Origin: a virus
Virus record (IMG/VR): IMGVR_UViG_3300009085_000019
Location: 1 to 37,109 of that record
DNA: 37,109 nt
Strand: one strand, 5' to 3'
The translations under genes were made by a program, and so were the position numbers. The notes under the pieces are model-generated. The model saw only the letters and a program-made list of their open reading frames with translations. It was not told where the DNA came from and did no database searches. Below, one piece after another: positions 1-9,000 of the stretch (the stretch's first letter is position 1; each line of letters opens with the position of its first letter).

Positions 1-85
1 GATGAGCTCGAGGCCACAGTTAATCAGGTGCGTGTGGCCGTCGCCAGAGGAGAGGTCGAGATATCACCAAACTGTAAGCTACTTA
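1..85. repeat. 85-bp direct terminal repeat, left copy
   Basis: Bases 1-85 are identical to 37025-37109. The terminase reading frame runs through the repeat without interruption when the ends are joined (codon GAT of residue 360 is at 1-3 and again at 37025-37027). This is what a circularly assembled or circularly permuted phage genome looks like. The repeat is more likely an assembly overlap than a packaged terminal repeat, because it lies inside a coding sequence. Confidence 0.95.
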
Positions 86-318
86 TACGAACGCTGCGTT
101 CCGGTACTTTCAACAACACTCGAACCGACCTCGATCGCACGCAGACGCTAGGCCATATGGACGCTTTCATGGCTATGGCTTACGGTATCAGACACGCCGT
201 CAAAAACAACCCTTTTCCGCTTTACAACGGAGCAAATCCAAGTACACACTATATTGATACAAGCAACCCAGACATGACAAAATCGGCTAAAACATTTTTA
301 TCAATCTTTAAGGTATAA
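1..318 (+). CDS. terL: terminase large subunit, C-terminal part (starts at 35948)
   Basis: This is the last 105 codons plus stop of the 464-aa terminase that begins at 35948, with the frame set by GAT at 1-3. It carries the end of the nuclease domain: the segment TLGHMDAFMAMAYG (around residues 409-422) supplies the third metal-binding acid of the RNase H-like fold (Asp about 413). A GTG at 28 could look like a start, but it is internal to the terminase. The portal gene starts at 321. Confidence 0.93.
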   Translation, partial: DELEATVNQVRVAVARGEVEISPNCKLLIRTLRSGTFNNTRTDLDRTQTLGHMDAFMAMAYGIRHAVKNNPFPLYNGANPSTHYIDTSNPDMTKSAKTFLSIFKV

Positions 319-320
319 AT

Positions 321-2366
321 ATGAGAGATTTTAACTCGTTTAACGACAAAGTTTATTTTGCAGCGGCTCCCATTGATGAGATAGGCGATAGGCTATCGGG
401 CAAAGTATCAGACTACTATCAATATCTGACAAGCTCAGCGCTAGTGGATCTGTGGCGGCGCTCTTATTATAGTTATTACGGTCTAATGGAAGACACGGCT
501 CTTACTGGCTTTGGCATTTTTGCTATCGGAAGGATCAGAGCTTCGGGTCAAGAGGGTGAAGTAGCAAGCATCAAGGTCAACCACTATCGTAACCTTTTAA
601 CTCACATGCTCGTGCTTACCACAAACGAGAAGCAAGCGCTTAAAACGAGAGCTGTCAACAGTGACTCGGACTCGCTTGCAGCGGCTTACTTGGGCGATGG
701 CCTGATAGAGTATTATTTTAGGGAAAAAGCTATCGACGCTGAGAACAAGGACGCAGTTGAGACGGCTTTGATATTCGGTGAGGCCTATGAGCGGCTCGAT
801 TGGGATCACTCGCTTGGCAATGATATCGGCGTGGGTCCAGACGGCGCCGCAATGAAGGAAGGTGACGTCACTGTAAAAGTTTACACTCCGTTTGACATCA
901 TTCGAGATGTAACCGACGTGACAAACAATTTGAACTGGCATATCTGTCATGACTGCAAGAATCGGTTTGATCTTGCTATCAAATATCCTTCCGTAGCAGA
1001 AGACATTCTCAACATCTCAACAGATATTACAAGCGGCCGGCGCTATGTAGATCCTACTAAGATCATTCCAGCGGCGGGAGTCGGCACGAAGCACACGGAT
1101 TTGATCGATGTTTATGAGTTCTATCACAAGAAAACACCAGCGGTTCCCGATGGCCGTTACACCATCTTTTTGCAAGATGGAACTGTGCTTTTCGATGGTC
1201 CTATGCCTTTTGAAAAATACCCCATTGTGAGGATCGCAGGAGCTAACATCAAAGGAACTTCGTTTGGCTACACGATTGGCTTTGACATTCTAGGCATCCA
1301 GTCGATGGTTGATAAGCTTTACTCTGTGGTGTGCTCCAACCAGCTTGCAGCAGGAATGCAGAACTTCTGGCAGCCACCAGGTAACGGCTGCACAAGAGTA
1401 CAAATTGCTGGCGGTCTTAACCTTATTGAGTCAGTTATCAAGCCTGAAGTGCTCGAGATGCTATCGACTCCTCCAGAGATATTCTCATTCATTGAAAAGC
1501 TCGAGCGGATCATGGAGATGCTTGTCGGTATATCATCGGTCAATCGTGGTGAGACTCCAGAGAACTTGAAGTCTGGTACGGCTCTTGCTTATGTGGCATC
1601 ACAGGCGATCACTTTCAGCTCTGGGCTCCAGCGCTCTTATGTGAACTTGCAGCAAGATATCGGAACATGTCTTCTTTACATACTTAAGGACTTTGTGCCA
1701 ATCGAAAGGCAAGCAGTAATAGCAGGTCAGTTCAACCGGCCGATGCTTACAAGCTACACGGGCGACAAGCTCAATAAGATCGATAAAGTTGTGGTGGAAG
1801 CGACAAGCGCTCTGTCTAAAACTCAGGCAGGAAAGATCCAGATTGCACAGGATCTCTTGCAGTCGGGCCTTATTCGCAGCACACGAGAATATCTCAACGT
1901 GATAACCACAGGACAGATCGACACCATGTGGGAATCTGAGATGAGCGAGATTATGCTCGTTAAAGCGGAAAACGAAGACCTTCGAGCTGGCAAGACGGTA
2001 ACTGCGCTGGCATGTGATGATCACAAACTGCACTGGCTCGAGCATAGAGCGATCTTGGGCAATCCCGAAGCTCGAAATAATCCACAGCTGATTCAAACTA
2101 CACTTACTCACATGGTGGAACACCAGCAGATGGCAATGCAGCTTCAGATCGAAAACCCACAGCTTCTAGCGTGGATGGGCGAAACTCCTATGCCTATGCC
2201 TATGCAAGCTCCGCAGCAAATGGGCGCAATGGTTAATCCACAAAACCCAGTTGAAAAACAGGCTGAAAATGTTAACGCTCCCGCGGCTCCAAACATGCCT
2301 AAAAACGCAGATATGGAGACAAGAGGAGCTTATGAGAAGCAGCAAGCTACACAACAACAGCAATAA
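321..2366 (+). CDS. portal protein (P22-like size)
   Basis: A 681-aa protein immediately downstream of terminase and upstream of the scaffold and coat genes, which is the standard portal position. The portal forms the dodecameric ring through which DNA is packaged and to which the tail attaches. The N-terminal half is rich in aromatic and helical segments (WRRSYYSYYG near residue 45, EYYFREKAIDAENKDAVETA near 130), and the C-terminal 60 residues are Met/Gln/Pro-rich with PMPMPMQAP and a terminal Gln run, like the disordered tails of large podovirus portals. The length is closer to P22 portal (about 725 aa) than to T7 portal (about 535 aa). The ATG at 321 has TAAGG 8 nt upstream. Confidence 0.85.
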   Translation: MRDFNSFNDKVYFAAAPIDEIGDRLSGKVSDYYQYLTSSALVDLWRRSYYSYYGLMEDTALTGFGIFAIGRIRASGQEGEVASIKVNHYRNLLTHMLVLTTNEKQALKTRAVNSDSDSLAAAYLGDGLIEYYFREKAIDAENKDAVETALIFGEAYERLDWDHSLGNDIGVGPDGAAMKEGDVTVKVYTPFDIIRDVTDVTNNLNWHICHDCKNRFDLAIKYPSVAEDILNISTDITSGRRYVDPTKIIPAAGVGTKHTDLIDVYEFYHKKTPAVPDGRYTIFLQDGTVLFDGPMPFEKYPIVRIAGANIKGTSFGYTIGFDILGIQSMVDKLYSVVCSNQLAAGMQNFWQPPGNGCTRVQIAGGLNLIESVIKPEVLEMLSTPPEIFSFIEKLERIMEMLVGISSVNRGETPENLKSGTALAYVASQAITFSSGLQRSYVNLQQDIGTCLLYILKDFVPIERQAVIAGQFNRPMLTSYTGDKLNKIDKVVVEATSALSKTQAGKIQIAQDLLQSGLIRSTREYLNVITTGQIDTMWESEMSEIMLVKAENEDLRAGKTVTALACDDHKLHWLEHRAILGNPEARNNPQLIQTTLTHMVEHQQMAMQLQIENPQLLAWMGETPMPMPMQAPQQMGAMVNPQNPVEKQAENVNAPAAPNMPKNADMETRGAYEKQQATQQQQ

Positions 2367-2375
2367 GGAATAAAC

Positions 2376-3338
2376 ATGGAAAACGTGACTACAGAACAAA
2401 CCGGCGGCGAGATTGAAACCAGCGGAGATTCTGAGCTTAGTGTGCCAGCGGGAATGAATCCCGCCTACGCTAAGGCAAACGCAAAAAAAGCAGCAGCTAA
2501 GACAGCTCCAGAGCCAGAAGTGACAGAAGTCGAGGAGAAGGCGACAGAGCAAGAAAAGAAGGTAGAGGCAGCGCTTAAAAAGCTCAAGATCAAGGGCAGA
2601 GAAGTTGAAGTAGACGACAGCAAGTATCATGAGTTTGCGCAGAAAGGTGCGGCAGCTACCGAGACTTGGCAGGAAGCAGCAAAGATGAAAAGGGATGCAG
2701 AAGCTTTTCTTCATGAGCTCAAGACTAACCCGCTTAAGGTGCTTCGAGATCCTAACCTTGGGGTCGACTTTCGAAAGATTGCCGAAGAGGCCATATGGGA
2801 ACAGATGCAAGAAGAGTCTCTTTCTCCTGAACAGATCGAGCAGAGAAAACGAGACGCAGAGCTTGAAGAGTACCGAGCTGAAAAAGAGGCCAAGAAGAAA
2901 GCATACGAAGAGCAAAAGATGAGCGAGCTTGATCAGCACTACTCAGCAGACTACGACAAGCGGATCACGGCCGCTCTTCACACAGCTGGACTGCCTCGCA
3001 CCACTGGTACAGTTCGGCGCATTACCGACTACATGCTTAATGATGTCCGTAACGGCGTTGAAAGGGATATGGCTGACTACCTTGAGCATGTGCGCCAAGA
3101 CTATATGGCAGACTTCGCAGAGTTCTTTGATGCTACCGACGGCGAAAAGCTCAGTAAGTTCCTTGGCGATAAAAACCTCAAGAAAGTGAGAGAGTCAGAC
3201 CTTAAAAAGATGAAGACGACTACTCCGCAACAAGGGCATACCTTTGTGCCAGGAAAAGGCATGGTATCCAAGCCAGCTAAGAAGCTTGGCGGCGAAGACT
3301 GGGTCAAACAGATCCGTAAAGAGATGCTCGGCAAGTAA
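2376..3338 (+). CDS. scaffold-like capsid assembly protein
   Basis: A 320-aa, highly charged, Lys/Glu/Ala-rich protein between portal and coat genes. After an acidic N-terminus there are long helical stretches of alternating K/E (about residues 45-75 and 145-190) and a basic C-terminus ending VKQIRKEMLGK. Length, charge pattern and position match scaffolding proteins, which guide procapsid assembly through a basic C-terminal coat-binding helix. AAGGA precedes the ATG at 2376. No conserved catalytic residues are visible. The assignment rests on position and composition. Confidence 0.7.
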   Translation: MENVTTEQTGGEIETSGDSELSVPAGMNPAYAKANAKKAAAKTAPEPEVTEVEEKATEQEKKVEAALKKLKIKGREVEVDDSKYHEFAQKGAAATETWQEAAKMKRDAEAFLHELKTNPLKVLRDPNLGVDFRKIAEEAIWEQMQEESLSPEQIEQRKRDAELEEYRAEKEAKKKAYEEQKMSELDQHYSADYDKRITAALHTAGLPRTTGTVRRITDYMLNDVRNGVERDMADYLEHVRQDYMADFAEFFDATDGEKLSKFLGDKNLKKVRESDLKKMKTTTPQQGHTFVPGKGMVSKPAKKLGGEDWVKQIRKEMLGK

Positions 3339-3495
3339 TTCTTCTCATCCCACACATAAAATTAACCATACCTATTGGAAGCAAACGGGCTCTCAGTAGG
3401 CTCCTTCTATGGACAACCGACAAGACAACCTCAATAGCATAATTCCAAAACAAAAGTTTATAAAACATCAATTATTATTTTATTAGAGGTTAATT
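3339..3495 (+). other. 157-bp gap upstream of the coat gene
   Basis: This is the only sizeable gap in the head gene cluster. I find no ORF with a plausible ribosome site and no clear stem with a T run. The last 60 bases are very AT-rich and could hold a promoter or leader giving extra coat mRNA, with a CATAAT box near 3440, but no good -35 box is in register. The coat ribosome site GAGG is at its end. Confidence 0.4.
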
Positions 3496-4779
3496 ATGGC
3501 CGGTGAGAATACACTTACAAGTTTAAATACACAGTTCAAATATATCCAAGACAAAGCGCAAACTTTGCTCCCTCAAAACTCCGTCTTAATGACGCTCATT
3601 CCAGAAATTACAGAGGCGACTAAGGAGGGTCGCAAGTATCTGGTTCCAGTCCAACTTTCGCATGAAAACGGTATAACATACGGAGATGGTTCAGTTTTTG
3701 CCTTGAACAGCGCAAGTGCTGCTGCTTACGACGAGGTGGAAGTCGACGCCCAGCCAGTTATTTTGCTGACTCAAATTTCCGAGTCTGTTGCGAACAGAAT
3801 GGCCAATTCGAAGCAAAGTTTTATCACGGAATCAACTTTACGTGCCAGGGTGATGTATGAATCTTTGGCGCGGTATCTTGAAATCTCCATGCTCTATGGC
3901 AAGTCCACAACCGGCTGGGGTACAGCTCTTTCAACTGCTCAAACTGGCTCAACCGTAGTCAACACAATAGTTATTGATGTTGCTCAGTGGTCTGGTGGTA
4001 TCTGGGGTGGCGCCGTTGGTTCTGTTCTTGAAGCTTATCAAAACGCCAGTGGAACAATCACAAAGATTGCTGACACTGTAAACACAACTTGCACAGTGAC
4101 CAAAGTTGTTGCTTCTACTCGCACAATCACTCTTAGCTGTGCCAGTGCAGCTCTTTCAGCAGCAATTGATACTGCAAAAGCTTCTTACACAGTATTTTTT
4201 GTTCCTAAAGGTGCTTATGAAAACGATATGGTAGGACTCGACTATCAGATCACTGGCGGCGCCGCTTATTTTGGTATCGATCCTACAGTTTACCCACTGT
4301 GGCAAGGTCAAACCTATGCTTGCGGTAGCGCTTCGCTAACCATGGCTAAGGTTCTTTCCGGTGCTGCTTTAGCGGTATCTGTTGGCGGTCTGAATGATGA
4401 TGCTGTTGTGATGGTATCTGCTAAAACTTACCAAAACCTGAACTCTGACCAGGCGGCTCTTAGAATGTATGACTCTTCGTACTCTTCTAAAGAAGCTGAC
4501 AACGGAGCAGAAGGAATTGTTTACGCAGGACCAAACGGCAAGTTGACTGTCATGGTTAACAACGTCGTTAAAGAAGGTGAAGCTTTCTTGATTCCTCCCA
4601 AGTATCTTTCTCGTGTGGGTGCTAAGGAACTTAGCTTCCAAAGACCTGGCAAGACAGACGAGTTTTTCCAAGAAATTCCAGGGTATGCAGGGTACTCCCT
4701 TCGTGCCGGCGCGGAATTCGCAGTGCTCTTATCAAGACCTGCAATGGCCGTGAAGTTTACTGGAATCGTTAACTCTTAA
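3496..4779 (+). CDS. major capsid (coat) protein
   Basis: A 427-aa protein in the coat position after the scaffold, with its own downstream terminator. It begins MAGENTLTSLNTQFKYIQDKAQ, continues into a segment typical of HK97-fold coats (TEATKEGRKYLVPVQ, about residues 37-51) and ends in a beta-rich A-domain-like part (YAGYSLRAGAEFAVLLSRPAM near residues 396-416). A Thr/Ser/Ala-rich middle (about 135-225) probably forms an inserted surface domain. The length is close to the P22 coat (430 aa). The strong terminator at 4794-4821 fits high expression of this gene relative to those after it. Confidence 0.85.
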   Translation: MAGENTLTSLNTQFKYIQDKAQTLLPQNSVLMTLIPEITEATKEGRKYLVPVQLSHENGITYGDGSVFALNSASAAAYDEVEVDAQPVILLTQISESVANRMANSKQSFITESTLRARVMYESLARYLEISMLYGKSTTGWGTALSTAQTGSTVVNTIVIDVAQWSGGIWGGAVGSVLEAYQNASGTITKIADTVNTTCTVTKVVASTRTITLSCASAALSAAIDTAKASYTVFFVPKGAYENDMVGLDYQITGGAAYFGIDPTVYPLWQGQTYACGSASLTMAKVLSGAALAVSVGGLNDDAVVMVSAKTYQNLNSDQAALRMYDSSYSSKEADNGAEGIVYAGPNGKLTVMVNNVVKEGEAFLIPPKYLSRVGAKELSFQRPGKTDEFFQEIPGYAGYSLRAGAEFAVLLSRPAMAVKFTGIVNS

Positions 4780-4793
4780 TCGCTTTCCATGTT

Positions 4794-4821
4794 GAGCGGG
4801 GGTAAGCCTCCGCTCTTTTTT
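4794..4821 (+). terminator. rho-independent terminator after coat gene
   Basis: A 9-bp stem (GAGCGGGGG with CCTCCGCTC, one G-T pair) closes a TAAG tetraloop and is followed by six T. It lies 14 nt after the coat stop codon. It probably lowers transcription of downstream genes relative to coat. Confidence 0.9.
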
Positions 4822-4839
4822 CATTAAAGGAATAAATAT

Positions 4840-5394
4840 ATGACAGCTTCATTGAACATAACGGTCAATGCCTCGAGAGCTGAGCTGAACGATTATATTC
4901 GTTCTTCGACAGATCCCAGAGGCGAGTGCGTAGCGCTAGAAACACTGTTTAGAAGACTTGCTTCTGGAACAATCAGCGGCAACGTAATTGCACAAAAAGC
5001 AGCAGTAGCAGCAGTTCGCGCAAGCGGCACTGTAACTCTTGTTTACTCCGATCTTGCAGCAAACGACACAGTAACCGTGGCTGGTATCACTCTGACTTGT
5101 GTAACCGGAACGCCGAACACTGTGCAGTTTAAAAAAGTAACCGACGCAACAGTAACCGCCGCAAACCTTGCAGCAGCAATAAATGCACTGGCAACAGTGA
5201 ATATTTATGTCAGTGCAACAAGCGCTCTTGGTGTTGTAACTGTTACAGCTAATCAGTCTGGTGTTGTGGGTAACCTTATTACTCTTGCTAAGAACGCAGC
5301 GACACCAGGCGGCATCGCAGTAAGCGGCACAGCACTTGCTGGCGGCACAGGCGGCGCTAACTCTGCTCCCGTAACTTACTCACGAGGTTTATAA
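4840..5394 (+). CDS. putative capsid decoration or head-associated protein
   Basis: A 184-aa protein right after the coat terminator. The N-terminal 60 residues are mixed. The rest is a Thr/Val/Ala-rich beta domain with a pattern seen in many phage structural proteins: TVTVAGITLTCV, then a segment rich in TAANLAAAINA, then VVTVTANQSGVVGN. Such domains occur in decoration and tail proteins, and a related pattern occurs in the nozzle protein at 12283-15156. There is no catalytic motif. AAAGGA precedes the ATG. A head decoration role is inferred from position only. Confidence 0.5.
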   Translation: MTASLNITVNASRAELNDYIRSSTDPRGECVALETLFRRLASGTISGNVIAQKAAVAAVRASGTVTLVYSDLAANDTVTVAGITLTCVTGTPNTVQFKKVTDATVTAANLAAAINALATVNIYVSATSALGVVTVTANQSGVVGNLITLAKNAATPGGIAVSGTALAGGTGGANSAPVTYSRGL

Positions 5395-5403
5395 GGAGGT
5401 TTT

Positions 5404-6003
5404 ATGCTGATAACACGGAATGAAACTCTTATTGACGAGCAGGTTTATACAAGTGCAGCAACAGTAAACTTCTCGATGAACGACTTCGATCAAGGGTCGG
5501 TTCATCTTGTTTGTGTTGATGCTACTCCAGTGGCAAAAGAATTTACCGATACAGATGTTACTGTTTTGGCTAACACAGTTACCATTGCAGCACATGGGTT
5601 TTTCACTGGCTTAAAAGTGGTGACAACGACTTCTGGCGCAGCTCCAGGCGGCTTGGCAGCAGGAACTTATTATCTAATTGTGGTTAACGCTACAACTATA
5701 AAATTTGCGACTTCTTTGGCTTATGCCTTAGCGGGAACTGCTGTTGATATCACTACAGCTGGCGGCGTGGGTGACACACAAACAATTACACCAGCAGTAC
5801 TTGGTACCTGTGCAATTGATCTGTATGGCTCTAACACTGACACAGACTTTGTAACGCTTAGTGTTGGAACTGGAAACTTCACAGCTGGAACGCTGAAACT
5901 TCTTCCAATCGTGGACAAGTTTTACAAAAACTTACAGCTTGTTATGACAGTACCAGCCGGTGCTTTGAAAGTTACAGCTACAGTTTACGGCAAACAATAT
6001 TAA
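5404..6003 (+). CDS. beta-rich virion protein with repeated module
   Basis: A 199-aa protein with a strong ribosome site (AAGGAGG) 9 nt after the previous stop. The first 60 and last 60 residues look like a beta-sandwich of a head or tail accessory protein. The middle (about residues 62-110) is a module with HGFFTGLKV, GLAAGTYYLIVVNA and YALAGTAVDITT. The same module is found near 14440-14640 inside the nozzle protein. The molecular role is unknown; position suggests a head-tail or decoration component. Confidence 0.5.
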   Translation: MLITRNETLIDEQVYTSAATVNFSMNDFDQGSVHLVCVDATPVAKEFTDTDVTVLANTVTIAAHGFFTGLKVVTTTSGAAPGGLAAGTYYLIVVNATTIKFATSLAYALAGTAVDITTAGGVGDTQTITPAVLGTCAIDLYGSNTDTDFVTLSVGTGNFTAGTLKLLPIVDKFYKNLQLVMTVPAGALKVTATVYGKQY

Positions 6004-6021
6004 CCCAAGCGGGGATTTTAT

Positions 6022-9000
6022 ATGTCAACCAATATAGTTTATAACGGAATCGTCTATACTATCCCCGCGACTAATGATGTCGCTTGGGGAGACGAAGTTA
6101 CTCGGTTTTTAACCGCAATACCTACCGGAATGCTAACTAAGACAGGAGGAGCTTGGGTTTTAACCGGCTCGGATCTTGACCTTGGTGATACATACGGACT
6201 AGCAGCCTTATATTTTAAATCACGCTCAGCAGCTATTGCTTCAACTGGCATACTAAGGCTTGCTAGGGCAGATGTGCTTGCTTGGCGCAATACAGCGGAT
6301 GGTGATGATCTTGCTCTATCTGTGAACGCTTCTGACAGACTTCTTTGGGATTCTATCGAGCTTGTGGATCTCTCGACAGTTCAGATTTTAACCAACAAAG
6401 TGATCAACGCACCTGATAACACAATCATGGCGATCAAGGATGTCAATATTGCTCCAGACGCAGCAATATTGTACTCAAAGCTTCTTGTTAGTCCTGCAGA
6501 GATCCCATGGACGGCGGTTGATACCGTATTAAAGATAAAAGACTCTGATATCGCTCCAGATGCAGCAATTGCCGGATCTAAGATTGATGGTGACTTTGGT
6601 AGCACAGCAATCATCACAGCCGGTGGGCTCAGCCTTGGAACTACCTTCCATGTTACCCTTAAAGGCGATCCAAGCGAAGATTACGACTTTGAGTTTCCAG
6701 CAACCGACGGCACCACCGGACAGGCGCTTGCAAAATCAGCTGGCGGCGAGCTCGAGTGGGTATCGATTCCAGGCTTAGGATTGAATGATAACCACGTATT
6801 AGTTGGTAATTCATCAAACTTACCCTTTGCATTAGATACTTCTTCTGTTGGCGACATCTTGGGTGATGAAGCCACAGGATTAACAATAAAAGCTTTAGCA
6901 ATAACCAACGCAATGATTAACGCTTCGGCGGGAATAGCATTCTCCAAACTCGAGGCTTTACCGCTTCCATTATCAGGGGGAACACTTACCGGACTTGTTA
7001 ATCTCGATAACGAGGGTGTGAAGTTTGATACAACCGGCACTTCAGCGACTCCAGCTGTGGGCCAGCTTTATTACGACACAACCTACAAGAGTATGGCTTT
7101 TAAAGAGAGCACCGACACAGTGCTTCAGATCGGTAGAGAGCTCTATCTATACGCTAAGAACAACACTGGTTCAATTATTCCTGATGGCTCACTTGTTTAC
7201 ATAAACTCAGCGGTTCCCGACTTTCCTACAGTCGCCTTAGCTAGGGCAGACGCCGAAGCAACAAGCCATGGAACTATCGGTATGACTACCGAAGCTATTT
7301 CAATTGGCGGCTTTGGGCGAGTAACTACATTCGGTGTAGTTAATGGCGTGACGACAAACGTAGAATCTGACACAAGCTCGGGTCTTGTTGTGGCCGATGC
7401 AACCGATATCTATCTCTCTGCTGTACAAGCTGGAAAATGGGTAAAAACCGCTCCAATTGCTCCTAACCATGTTGTAAAACTTGGTATGGTGCAAAATGCT
7501 GGAGCTGGAGCTTCTGGCTCTGTGTTTATAAATGTAGACACAGGAAACGAGCTTGACCAGCTTCATGACGTGAGAATAACAAGCATAGCAAACAGAGACA
7601 CGCTTGAGTACGACTCCTCGGCTGGATACTGGAAAAACAGGACTGATGTTAAGCAGTACACCAAAGAAGAAACTGGCTTTGTCAATCCAGCTGTAATTGC
7701 ATTTAACTACGATAAAACTACTAGAAAAATAACTCTCAGCCATGCATCTGCTATAATTTATATGTACCAAGGAAAAGCAACAAGTCTTGGGACAAGCTAT
7801 CTTACTACGGCTCATGGCACAGACTTAGACAAGAAGTATTTTTTATACTTTAATAGCGCCGGCGCCGAAGAGTGGTTCGAGTCTTTCCAAGGGTTCGACT
7901 ACGGCGTTTATGTTGCTCAAGTTAATTACGGCACTGTTCATAAATTTTGTGTCAGAGAATGCCATGGACTTATGCAATGGCAGGTGTGGGAAGAGTTCCA
8001 CAGAACTGTGGGAACATATATAGTAAGCGGCGGTCTTGTTCCAGCGGCGAGCTGGACAGCTAACACATATACAACCGTGGCGGTAACTCCTGCAATTGAG
8101 GAGTCAGTGATAGCCGACGAGGACTTGCAAACAACAGTTCCAGCGCTAACCGATGGATCAACTTATACTAGGCTCCATTTTGACTCTGGCTTGGCGGTGC
8201 TAACACCAGGAAGTGCTCTTCCTTTTCCTAACGATGGAACAAACATTCAGTACAACCAGAATCCAAGCTCTGGCACAGCTCTGACGGCGATCACAACTAA
8301 CGCAAGGTTTGTGAACGTATATTGTGTTCATGTACCGGCGGCGGCCGATGCTGACTCGCAGGTTTATAGACATCTATTTCTTACCGGACAGCAAGTTTAT
8401 TCAACTCTTGCAGCGGCGCAGGGCGAGGACTTTAGAACTATCGTTACAGGCGACTTAGCGATGTCGTTCCCTGAGTTTATTCCCTATGCAAGAATCACTT
8501 ACGACAGGCAAACAGCTGGCGGATCTGGAACAACATTTAACGCAATGATACCTACCGGCGGCGTAAGCTACTTAGTGGGTAACAAAGCGGCGCTTGCTTC
8601 GGTCTCAGGCTTTACGCCGACAGATCATAACACACTAACAGGCAGATCCGACGCAGACTCTCACCCCGCTTCGGCGATCACCGGAACTGCGGTAACTCTT
8701 GCTGGAGCTGAAGAGCTAACCAACAAAACACTGACTGAAAGTATCATCAATAACTTCGCTGCTTTTAATCACGAGACAACGCCGGCGGCGGCTGCTGCTG
8801 GAACGCTGAGAGCTTACGCCAAAAACGACAACAAGCTTTACACCATGAACCCAGCTGGTGTTGAAGTCGTAGTCGGATCTGGCTCTGGAGTAAGTAGCGA
8901 GATAAATTACATTGCAAACTTTAACTTTGGTGAGACTGGCAACGGCGCAGTTCCTACAGGCTGGGCAGTTTATGCCGATGCTGCTGCTGCTACTCCAGTG

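Noticed and set aside
28-318. A stand-alone 96-aa gene starting with GTG at 28.
   Set aside because: It is the C-terminal end of terminase, which begins at 35948 and crosses the genome junction in the same frame.
1599-2123. A 174-aa minus-strand ORF inside the portal gene.
   Set aside because: It lies wholly inside a well-supported gene, with shadow-like composition and no signals.
2166-2939. A 257-aa minus-strand ORF opposite portal and scaffold genes.
   Set aside because: It is a Leu/Phe/Ser/Cys-rich shadow of Lys/Glu-rich coding sequence on the other strand, and it has no ribosome site or context.
7300-7815. A 171-aa minus-strand ORF inside the fibre gene.
   Set aside because: It has an improbable Ser/Cys/Tyr composition, is fully contained in the fibre gene and shows no start signals.
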